Below, piece by piece: positions 1 to 5,151 of a DNA stretch of 6,043 bases (its first letter is position 1; the number at the start of each line of letters is the position of its first letter). The stretch spans positions 1 through 6,043 of the forward strand of contig CANLWQ010000130.1 in NCBI GenBank assembly GCA_947494405.1, in the 5' to 3' direction. Made by a program: the position numbers and the translations under genes. The stretch comes from Comamonadaceae bacterium (GTDB lineage: Bacteria; Pseudomonadota; Gammaproteobacteria; Burkholderiales; Burkholderiaceae_C). Below the pieces are notes generated by a model. It was not told where the DNA came from and ran no database searches. It saw nothing but the letters and a program-made list of their open reading frames with translations.

Positions 1-1
1 A

Positions 2-523
2 AACTATGTGCAAGAAGGCGTGGACAAAATCGCGGCACTTCAAACTGTGGCCGGTTTGGTGTGGCACTGCATAGGTCCCATGCAAAGCAATAAAACCCGC
101 TTGGTGGCCGAGCACTTCGACTGGGTGCACAGTGTGGATCGCTTGAAAATTGCCCAACGCTTGAGCGAACAACGCCCCGCCCATTTGCCACCCTTGCAAG
201 TGTGTTTGCAAGTCAATATTGATGGCGGCCCCACCAAAGCCGGCGTGGCACCTGCGGACGCGCTGGCTTTGGCCCAAGCGGTGGTGGCCTTGCCGCGGCT
301 GCAGCTTCGCGGTCTCATGACCATCCCAGATGCAGTGGAGGGCTTTGATGCTCAAGTGGCGGTGCATGCCCAAGCCAAGCGCTTGTTGCTTGAACTGCAA
401 ACCACCTTGGCCTTGCCTCAGTTTGACACCTTGTCCATGGGCATGAGTTCCGATTTGGAGGCCGCTGTGCAAGCCGGCAGCACCATGGTGCGGGTGGGGA
501 CGGCAGTGTTTGGCGCGAGGTAA
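2..523 (+). CDS. yggS: YggS/PROSC-family PLP homeostasis protein (5' end outside window)
   Basis: This is the C-terminal part of a YggS/PROSC/YBL036C-family protein. The family binds pyridoxal 5'-phosphate on a type III (alanine racemase-like) TIM barrel and buffers cellular PLP in the cytosol. The reading frame is open from the left edge, beginning NYVQEG, which in full-length members follows a Phe-Gly-Glu. The PLP-binding lysine and the gene start therefore lie upstream and cannot be checked. Visible family motifs, in order: WHCIGPMQSNKTR (about residues 22-34 of the fragment), VHSVDR, the LQVNIDG strand with a following KAGV, LRGLMTIP, and the C-terminal phosphate-binding stretch LSMGMSSDLEAAVQAGSTMV followed by RVGTAVFG. 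The protein ends GAR at TAA 521-523, as is usual for the family. Codons 8-10 are GTG, but this is an internal valine, not a start. No U-tract terminator follows; the inverted repeat at 550-632 begins 26 nt downstream. Confidence 0.93.
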   Translation, partial: NYVQEGVDKIAALQTVAGLVWHCIGPMQSNKTRLVAEHFDWVHSVDRLKIAQRLSEQRPAHLPPLQVCLQVNIDGGPTKAGVAPADALALAQAVVALPRLQLRGLMTIPDAVEGFDAQVAVHAQAKRLLLELQTTLALPQFDTLSMGMSSDLEAAVQAGSTMVRVGTAVFGAR

Positions 524-549
524 AGCACCTGAGCGAAGCCATCGCTGAT

Positions 550-632
550 AAGCCGTCACGCTGTGCCCGCCCGCTGCTCACCGCAGCAAAGCTGCGATGT
601 TCGCTATACGGGCAGGCACAGCATGACGGCTT
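550..632. repeat. Long imperfect inverted repeat with nested hairpin
   Basis: Arms at 550-573 and 609-632 are complementary at 22 of 24 positions and both carry AAGCCGTCA-type ends. The 35-nt centre contains a second perfect hairpin, CGCAGC (582-587) / GCTGCG (591-596), around AAA. The left arm starts 26 nt after the yggS stop. The right arm overlaps the degraded 3' end of the minus-strand methyltransferase pseudogene. There is no U-tract on either side and I see no clear target-site duplication. It could be a REP/BIME-like or MITE-like dispersed element, or a bidirectional terminator between the convergent genes. The arm structure is read directly; the class is inference. Confidence 0.7.
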
Positions 633-1044
633 GTGTGAATGAAGTATCTGGTGATGCGTGGGTCATATCCAGCGCCAGCGTCAGGGCGTTGGGTGAGTAA
701 AAAAACAGTCCCATTAGGGTGATGCGCAGGCTTAAAAAATTGGGTTGCGCGACAGCGCAAACAGGCCCTGTGTCACCAAGCCCGTGCGGTTTTTTTCATC
801 AATGCCGATGCGCCAGGACATCCCCATCTGCGCCTGCGCCACCAGCATGATCACCAAGGACAGGCCCATCAACACCCATCCCAGCGCGGTCCACGTGGGC
901 GTTTACAGCGCCCCCCACATAGCCGTAGGCGTCGTCGCGCTTACTCAGCACCAAAGGACTGATGTCTGTTTTGCGGTACACCACCACCGATCGCCAGACA
1001 AAGGTCAAGCCAAAGTAAAGCAGAAAAAAAGCCAGAAGTTCCAT
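604..1044 (-). pseudogene. Degraded ICMT-like membrane methyltransferase pseudogene
   Basis: The gene starts well: ATG at 1044-1042 has a GAGG-type ribosome site about 8 nt upstream. The first 44 residues (MELLAFFLLYFGLTFVWRSV, then VVYRKTDISP...DDAYGYVG) are a membrane segment plus loop typical of the small isoprenylcysteine carboxyl methyltransferase (ICMT)-like family. From about 896 the homology continues in another frame: TWTALGWVLMGLSLVIMLVA, then the signature AQMGMSWRIGIDEKNRTGLV and GLFALSRNPIF, up to a stop at 734-732. The residues normally between these blocks, several tens, are missing. The frame breaks again in the run of six T's (minus strand, 739-734). SLRITLMGLFFYSPNALTLAL resumes in the original frame, after which homology ends near 667, and TAG is at 606-604. 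The conserved C-terminal region with its Glu and Tyr/Arg residues is absent. Two frame disruptions, a deletion and a truncation make a functional product very unlikely. A sequencing error could explain the homopolymer shift but not the rest. Confidence 0.75.
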
Positions 1045-1262
1045 GGTTTCCCTCGAATGCTGTCAGTAAAGGCGCACAGTCTAGGTTGGATGAAGCAACC
1101 CTATTCTTGACCTGCCAGCAGGGCGAACTAAAGGCGGTGTTTGGGGATAGGTAAAGCACCGTCATTGCTTAACCCAAGGGCAAAGCAATCGCAGTCATAA
1201 GAGGTTTCAGTTTTTCAACGCTCACCGTATCCATTTATTGCCGTGCATATGACAATAAGTCG
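1045..1262. other. Intergenic region between pseudogene and PNPOx-like gene
   Basis: This stretch separates the divergent starts of the decayed methyltransferase gene and the PNPOx-like gene, so it should carry promoters for both. I see no convincing pair of -35 and -10 boxes. A TTGACC at 1107-1112 lacks a good partner at normal spacing. Visible structures are a CCTGC/GCAGG quasi-palindrome near 1111-1122, a second copy of AGGTAAAGCACC at 1149-1160, and a small hairpin at 1164-1189. No ORF here resembles a protein I recognise. Confidence 0.5.
1164..1189. repeat. Small inverted repeat (ATTGCTT / AAGCAAT)
   Basis: ATTGCTT at 1164-1170 pairs with AAGCAAT at 1183-1189. The loop contains CCC AA GGG, which can extend the stem after one AA/CA mismatch. 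It lies 74 nt before the PNPOx-like start. It could be a regulator site, a weak hairpin in the leader RNA, or the remnant of a terminator. No T-tract follows directly. The function is unknown. Confidence 0.35.
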
Positions 1263-1736
1263 ATGAACATTGAATCAACGTGGCATCTCTATATCCAACG
1301 CAGCGTACTGTGTTGGTTGGCTACGGTTGATGCGCATGGCCAGCCCAATGTTTCACCCAAAGAAGTCTTTGCCGCATTCGATGAACAGCATCTGGTCATC
1401 GCGCACATTGCCTCTCCCATCAGCGTCAGAAACATTCAGCAAAACCCCAAAGTCTGTGTCAGCTTGATTGATATTTTTGTTCAAAAGGGCTGGAAGCTGC
1501 GAGGTCATGCCCAATATGTGAATGCCAGAGACGAGGCGTTTCATGCCTATGCCAAGCCCTTGCTGGCGATGGCAGGGGACAAATTCAAAATTCAAGGCGT
1601 GATGGTGGTCAAGGTTGAACAGGCGCACCCCATCTTGGCACCGAGTTACCGTTTTTACCCTGACAGCACTACCGAAGAGGGACAAATCGATGCGGCGATG
1701 AAGGCTTATGGTGTGCGTGCCTTCAAGGTGGTCTAG
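1263..1736 (+). CDS. Pyridoxamine 5'-phosphate oxidase-like (PNPOx-fold) flavin protein
   Basis: This encodes a 157-residue protein of the putative PNPOx family, a split beta-barrel that usually binds FMN or a related flavin as a dimer. Supporting motifs are VLCWLATVDAHGQPNVSPKE (residues 15-34, the first barrel strands with the family's xLATxDxxGxPxVSP pattern), IASPISVRNIQQNPKVCVSL (49-68) and IDIFVQKGWKLRG (69-81). Further on are the YRFYPDSTTEEGQ segment (129-141) and a C-terminal helix. The length is normal for small stand-alone members. It is not PdxH: it is shorter and lacks the PdxH C-terminal region, so pyridoxine oxidation should not be assumed. The substrate cannot be read from the sequence. 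The ATG at 1263 has only a weak purine stretch upstream (AATAAG). A five-codon ORF ends across this start (TGA 1264-1266). No signal peptide is seen, so the product is probably cytosolic. Confidence 0.85.
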   Translation: MNIESTWHLYIQRSVLCWLATVDAHGQPNVSPKEVFAAFDEQHLVIAHIASPISVRNIQQNPKVCVSLIDIFVQKGWKLRGHAQYVNARDEAFHAYAKPLLAMAGDKFKIQGVMVVKVEQAHPILAPSYRFYPDSTTEEGQIDAAMKAYGVRAFKVV

Positions 1737-1784
1737 CTTTCTTCGCGAAGTAACAGATTGACAGAAAAGAAGTGCATAGATCAC

Positions 1785-1811
1785 GTATTACCGATTAATA
1801 TATGGTAATAC
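1785..1811 (+). promoter_or_regulatory. Probable operator/promoter of the toxin-antitoxin operon
   Basis: A perfect inverted repeat, GTATTACC (1785-1792) and GGTAATAC (1804-1811), is separated by 11 AT-rich bases. It ends 14 nt before the antitoxin ATG. AbrB/MazE/VapB antitoxins bind such palindromes as dimers and repress their own operons. The centre holds a -10-like TAATAT (1796-1801), so a bound repressor would block the promoter. A TTGACA at 1758-1763 is present but too far from this -10 for a classical pairing, so the exact promoter is uncertain. The palindrome is seen directly; its operator role is inferred. Confidence 0.6.
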
Positions 1812-1814
1812 TAT

Positions 1815-1819
1815 GGAGA
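1815..1819 (+). promoter_or_regulatory. Ribosome binding site deciding the antitoxin start
   Basis: GGAGA lies 6 nt before ATG 1826-1828. It rules for that ATG over the in-frame ATG at 1802, which sits inside the operator palindrome and would add eight residues not typical of AbrB-type antitoxins. Confidence 0.75.
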
Positions 1820-1825
1820 TTGTTC

Positions 1826-2065
1826 ATGCCCACCACCCTCACACTCAAAGGCCAAGTGACCATTCCAAAACATATCCGCGATGCCTTGGGCTTGATGCCT
1901 GGGGCGCAACTCGACTTCGCCGTCAATAGCCTGGGCGAAGTGATCTTGCAAAAAGCCGCTGGCAATACGGCGTCATCCAAAGACAGGTTTGAACTTGCCA
2001 GAGGCAAGGCCCAAATCAAATGGAAAACCAAGGATTTGATGAAGCTCTTGAGAAGTCCAGACTGA
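1826..2065 (+). CDS. vapB: AbrB/MazE/SpoVT-type antitoxin of a VapBC module
   Basis: This encodes a 79-residue antitoxin. Residues 3-45 form a SpoVT-AbrB swapped-hairpin DNA-binding domain with the hallmark LTLKGQVTIPKHIRDALGL (5-23), then PGAQLDFAV and the strand EVILQKA. The hydrophilic tail (about 52-79, with RFELARGKAQIKW) is where such antitoxins embrace the toxin and block its active site. Its role would be to neutralise the PIN toxin encoded next to it and, as dimer or complex, to repress the operon at the palindrome at 1785-1811. The start is set by GGAGA at 1815-1819. The stop TGA shares bases with the toxin ATG (TGATG, 2063-2067), so the two are translationally coupled. The VapB/MazE label reflects fold and partner; VapB is preferred because the partner is a PIN toxin. 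Confidence 0.9.
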   Translation: MPTTLTLKGQVTIPKHIRDALGLMPGAQLDFAVNSLGEVILQKAAGNTASSKDRFELARGKAQIKWKTKDLMKLLRSPD

Positions 2066-2460
2066 TGTTGGTGGATACCAATGTGTTGCTGGATGTCATT
2101 CAAGATGACGCCACATGGGCGGACTGGTCGATTTCGCAGTTGCGTAGTCAGGCCAAGGTTCACCAGTTGGTGATCAACCCGGTCATTTACGCGGAAATAT
2201 CCTTGGCATTTGAACGAATTGAAACGCTAGACAAGGTCTTAGAGGACATGCAACTGCCCCTGATGGAGCTACCCAAGCCTGCGTTGTTCTTGGCTGCCAA
2301 GGCATTTCTGGCTTACCGGCGGCGCGGCGGTTTAAAGCGCAATGTGCTCAGTGATTTTTACATCGGTGCACATGCCGCTGTCATGGATTGGCCCGTGTTG
2401 ACGCGTGACCGCAGCAAATACGAAACTTATTTTCCGGTGGTCAAGTTGATCGCGCCTTAA
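2065..2460 (+). CDS. vapC: VapC-type PIN-domain toxin ribonuclease
   Basis: This encodes a 131-residue PIN-domain protein, the toxin partner of the preceding antitoxin. VapC toxins are Mg2+-dependent endoribonucleases that cut specific RNAs such as initiator tRNA or rRNA loops; the target here is unknown. The acidic active-site set is complete: D4 in MLVDTNVLLD, E44 in YAEISLAFERIE, D97 in VLSDFYIGAHAA and D115 in VLTRDRSKY. An intact set suggests an active enzyme. An in-frame ATG at 2020 would add 15 residues, but PIN toxins begin just before the xxDTN strand, and ATG 2065 overlaps the antitoxin stop. AGAAG at 2051-2055 can serve as its ribosome site. The stop TAA at 2458-2460 overlaps the stop of the convergent glcD by four bases (TTAA), leaving no room for a terminator between them. 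Confidence 0.92.
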   Translation: MLVDTNVLLDVIQDDATWADWSISQLRSQAKVHQLVINPVIYAEISLAFERIETLDKVLEDMQLPLMELPKPALFLAAKAFLAYRRRGGLKRNVLSDFYIGAHAAVMDWPVLTRDRSKYETYFPVVKLIAP

Positions 2461-3959
2461 AACCTCGGCAAATCCGGATGTGCAATCTGCCCGCCACGCA
2501 CCAGCATCTTGCCGTACTCGGCGCAGCGTTGCAGGGTGGGAATGACCTTGCCGGGGTTGAGCAAGCCTTGCGGGTCGAAGGCGCGTTTCACGCCAAACAT
2601 TTGCTCGTTTTCTGCAGCTGAAAACTGCACGCACATGGAGTTGAGTTTTTCCACGCCCACGCCGTGCTCACCAGTCACCGTGCCGCCCATGGCGACGCTG
2701 GTTTCCAGTATGTCTGCGCCAAACAGTTCGCAGCGGTGCAGCTGATCGGGGTCGTTGGCATCAAACAAAATCAGTGGGTGCAAGTTGCCGTCGCCTGCAT
2801 GAAACACATTGGCGCAGCGCAGGCCGTACTTTTTTTCCATTTCGCCAATCGCCAGCAAGATGTCGGCCAAGCGTTTTCGCGGGATGGTCGAATCCATGCA
2901 CATGTAGTCAGGGCTGATGCGCCCGCTGGCCGGGAATGCGTTTTTGCGTCCGCTCCAAAACTTCAGGCGTTCGGCTTCGTCTTTGCTCACCGCAATGGCT
3001 GTCGCGCCGCAGCTTTGCAGCACCGCGCTCATGCGGCCAATTTCTTCTTCCACCTCTTCGGGCGTGCCGTCGCTCTCGCACAGCAAAATCGCCTCGGCAT
3101 TCAAATCGTAGCCGGCGTGGACAAAGTCTTCCACCGCCGCGGTCATGGGCTTGTCCATCATTTCTAAGCCGGCGGGGATGATGCCAGCGGCAATGACGGC
3201 GGCCACCGCGTCACCAGCTTTGCGCAAGTCGTCAAAGCTGGCCATGATGCAACGCGCCAGTTGCGGCTTGGGGGTGAGCTTGACAGTGACTTCCAAGGTG
3301 ATGGCCAGCATGCCTTCGGAGCCCACCACCAGTGGCAGCAAATCGAGGCCGGGCGCATCCAACGCGTCGCCACCGAACTCTATGGGCTCGCCATCCATGG
3401 TGAAGCCTTTCACCTTCAGCACATTGTGCAGGGTGAGGCCGTATTTCAAGCAATGCACGCCGCCGGAGTTTTCCGCCACATTCCCGCCAATGGTGCAAGC
3501 GATTTGGCTGGACGGATCCGGCGCGTAGTAGAGGCCCAAGGGCGCAGCAGCCTCGCTGATGGCGAGGTTGCGCACACCGCACTGCACCACCGCGGTTCGG
3601 CTGTGCACATCCATTTTCAAAATCTTGTTGAACTTGGCCAGCGACAAGGTCACGCCTTGGGCATGCGGCATGGCTCCGCCCGACAAACCCGTGCCTGCGC
3701 CGCGTGCGACCACGGGTACACCCAGCCTATGGCAGGTGCGCAGCACATCTTGAATTTGCTGGTAGGTCTCAGGCAGCACCACGCACATAGGGCGTTGGCG
3801 GTAGGCGGTGAGGCCATCGCATTCATAGGGCGTGGTGTTTTCGCCAGAGGACAACAGCGCGTGCGCGGGCAATACAGCGCGCAAAGCCGCGAAAATCTGT
3901 TCACGCGGCACATTCGCGTCAGCCAGGGAGGCTTTTTCGGCAGAGAGTATGGCGTTCAT
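2457..3959 (-). CDS. glcD: Glycolate oxidase (dehydrogenase) FAD-binding subunit GlcD
   Basis: This 500-residue protein closely matches E. coli GlcD (499 aa) in length and along its whole sequence, including the ending with ERF/PRF. GlcD is the FAD-carrying catalytic subunit of the membrane-associated GlcDEF complex that oxidises glycolate to glyoxylate and passes electrons to the respiratory chain. Visible parts are YECDGLTAYRQRP (45-57) and the FAD-binding PCMH/FAD_binding_4 domain (about 57-230) with RGAGTGLSGGA (86-96), PDPSSQIACTIGGNVAENSG (148-167) and VGSEGMLAITLEVTVKL (212-228). The FAD-oxidase C-terminal domain (about 235-475) has AGLEMMD (263-269), FWSGRKNAFPA, VFHAGDGNLHP (385-395), GEHGVGVEK (430-438) and FDPQGLLNPGK (461-471). 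The start ATG 3959-3957 fits the family's N-terminus, though no good ribosome site precedes it. It follows the DUF3108 gene by 49 nt on the same strand. The expected downstream glcE and glcF are absent. A D-lactate dehydrogenase of the same family is a less likely alternative. Confidence 0.93.
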   Translation of the reverse strand: MNAILSAEKASLADANVPREQIFAALRAVLPAHALLSSGENTTPYECDGLTAYRQRPMCVVLPETYQQIQDVLRTCHRLGVPVVARGAGTGLSGGAMPHAQGVTLSLAKFNKILKMDVHSRTAVVQCGVRNLAISEAAAPLGLYYAPDPSSQIACTIGGNVAENSGGVHCLKYGLTLHNVLKVKGFTMDGEPIEFGGDALDAPGLDLLPLVVGSEGMLAITLEVTVKLTPKPQLARCIMASFDDLRKAGDAVAAVIAAGIIPAGLEMMDKPMTAAVEDFVHAGYDLNAEAILLCESDGTPEEVEEEIGRMSAVLQSCGATAIAVSKDEAERLKFWSGRKNAFPASGRISPDYMCMDSTIPRKRLADILLAIGEMEKKYGLRCANVFHAGDGNLHPLILFDANDPDQLHRCELFGADILETSVAMGGTVTGEHGVGVEKLNSMCVQFSAAENEQMFGVKRAFDPQGLLNPGKVIPTLQRCAEYGKMLVRGGQIAHPDLPRF

Positions 3960-4008
3960 CGGGGGTTAAGACGGTCTAAAACCACTACTGTAACGGCCTG
4001 CGAGGGTT

Positions 4009-5151
4009 TCAGGGCTTGCCAACCGATTGCAGGGTTTCTTCGATCACATCGCCATTGGCCAGGATGACGCGTATGCGGGCGGGCAAAAAGCCGTGCACCG
4101 GACTGAGCCAAATATCAATTTTTTGGTCGTACTCCTTACGCGGCAATCTTTGGAGTCTCAAGCTGTCTATCTCGCCCAAGGGTAATTTGATTGTTTCTGT
4201 ACCCAGCACAGCAAATGTCCATACCTCGGCTTGCTTGGCTGACACCACCTGAAAGCTGAGTTGCTGACCCTCGGTGCGCAGCGCAGGCGTGCCAGCCATA
4301 CCAGCAGCCAGTTGTACAAACAAGCTGACGCGGTCTTGGGCACCTGCTTCAATGGCTTGGCTAGGCGTGTTGGCGCTGTAAATCAGCAAGCCCTTGGCGC
4401 GGTCGAAATGCGCGGCCTGCTCTTGGCGACGCTGATCGCCAAAGCGCGTAGGCAGCAAGCCGCTTGCGCCCATCTGCCCCACGCTGGTTTGACTGACTTT
4501 GCCAAACACAAAGGCTTGTATCTCGTGGCGCAGTTGATAGCTGTTGTCTTGGTGTTTCCAACTGATGTTGGCGCTGGCGGTATAGCGCACGCCCTTGGAG
4601 GTGCCGCTGAGTTCATACTGAAGCAAGCTGGGGGCTGGCCATATGAAGGTTGCCTGCGTGAGCCATGCGGGCACGACAGGCGCTGGCACAGGGGGCGCTG
4701 GTTCGGGCGGCGCTTCTGCCGCCACAGGTGTTTCAATAAGCGGCGGGGGAGCGGGCTCTGCAGTTGGCGCGGGCGGCGCAGGCGTTATGGGCGCCTCAAT
4801 CACTTCAGGCGCTGGGTTGGACGCGAGCACAGGCTCTTCGGGCACAGCGGGGGCGTCTGGTGTGTCTAAGCGCGCTGTGGCAGCTGAGTTGGCCGGAGGT
4901 GGCGCCACCACCTTGGCTATTTTGGAAGTGGGGGCCTTTGTTGCAGCAGGTAAAGCGCTGAGCTCAGACTGTGCTTTGGGTGCGGGCACTGACAAGCGCA
5001 AATGGGCAACCGTTGGCAACGCAGGCTGCTCGCGCACGCTCAGGGAAGTGGAGAGGGTTTGCAAGCCCAGCAAATGCACAGCGATAACCAGCGCCACCAA
5101 GCCCCAGACCCAAGGGCGCGGCAACAATGACGCTGTATAGAATGCTTTCAT
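4009..5151 (-). CDS. DUF3108 domain-containing envelope protein, TonB-like N-terminus
   Basis: This encodes a 380-residue protein of unknown function. Residues 11-34 form a single membrane segment (PRPWVWGLVALVIAVHLLGL) after a short basic start, so the rest should lie in the periplasm. Residues about 84-163 form a Pro/Ala/Glu-rich linker (APPAPTAEPAPPP, PPEPAPPVPAPVVP) like those of TonB and TolA. Residues about 165-378 form the DUF3108 domain, with YELSGTSKGVRYTASANISW, a GLLPTRFGDQRR segment, VSLFVQLA and the C-terminal YDQKIDIWLSPVHGFLPARI. DUF3108 proteins are common in betaproteobacteria and have no settled role; an envelope or cell-wall function is only an inference. The ATG at 5151 gives start codons overlapping those of the divergent FAH-family gene. 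Two TTG codons (5127-5122) are alternative starts that would avoid this but leave less sequence before the membrane helix. No strong ribosome site favours either. glcD follows 49 nt downstream with no visible terminator, so they may be co-transcribed. Confidence 0.85.
   Translation of the reverse strand: MKAFYTASLLPRPWVWGLVALVIAVHLLGLQTLSTSLSVREQPALPTVAHLRLSVPAPKAQSELSALPAATKAPTSKIAKVVAPPPANSAATARLDTPDAPAVPEEPVLASNPAPEVIEAPITPAPPAPTAEPAPPPLIETPVAAEAPPEPAPPVPAPVVPAWLTQATFIWPAPSLLQYELSGTSKGVRYTASANISWKHQDNSYQLRHEIQAFVFGKVSQTSVGQMGASGLLPTRFGDQRRQEQAAHFDRAKGLLIYSANTPSQAIEAGAQDRVSLFVQLAAGMAGTPALRTEGQQLSFQVVSAKQAEVWTFAVLGTETIKLPLGEIDSLRLQRLPRKEYDQKIDIWLSPVHGFLPARIRVILANGDVIEETLQSVGKP
5136..5143 (+). 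promoter_or_regulatory. Possible -10 element for the FAH-family gene
   Basis: TATAGAAT contains TAGAAT (5138-5143), a five-of-six match to the sigma-70 -10 box, whose expected transcript start falls on or next to the ATG at 5150. No good -35 is visible at the usual spacing, and no Shine-Dalgarno sequence lies between here and the ATG. This would be consistent with a leaderless or very short-leader mRNA. The element lies inside the first codons of the divergent DUF3108 gene. It is a weak call from one motif. Confidence 0.3.

Noticed and set aside
550..632. An integron attC site
   Set aside because: The hairpin lacks the GTTRRRY/RYYYAAC core sites, and no integrase or cassette-like repeat series is present.
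745..1110. A 121-codon plus-strand open frame in the gene-poor region
   Set aside because: The opposite strand carries clear ICMT-family motifs in this stretch, so this frame is a shadow of the pseudogene.
1741..1750. CTTCGCGAAG palindrome after the PNPOx-like gene as a terminator
   Set aside because: It is a 10-base perfect palindrome without a loop and without a T-tract, so it would not form a normal terminator hairpin.
1758..1763. TTGACA as the -35 box of the antitoxin promoter
   Set aside because: No acceptable -10 lies 16-18 bases downstream. The better -10-like sequences are over 30 bases away.
2020..2064. An upstream in-frame ATG as the toxin start
   Set aside because: It would add 15 residues before the conserved PIN start and overlap the antitoxin gene by 46 bases. 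ATG 2065 gives the usual MxxDTN beginning and the TGATG junction.
3261..4067. A 268-codon plus-strand open frame antisense to glcD
   Set aside because: It lies almost wholly within the strongly supported glcD gene. Its translation is low-complexity shadow sequence rich in His, Gln, Arg and Gly, with no recognisable domain.
4261..4869. A 202-codon plus-strand open frame antisense to the DUF3108 gene
   Set aside because: It mirrors the Pro/Ala-rich linker, becoming a Gly/Arg-rich tail. It has no homology I recognise and no ribosome site supporting it.
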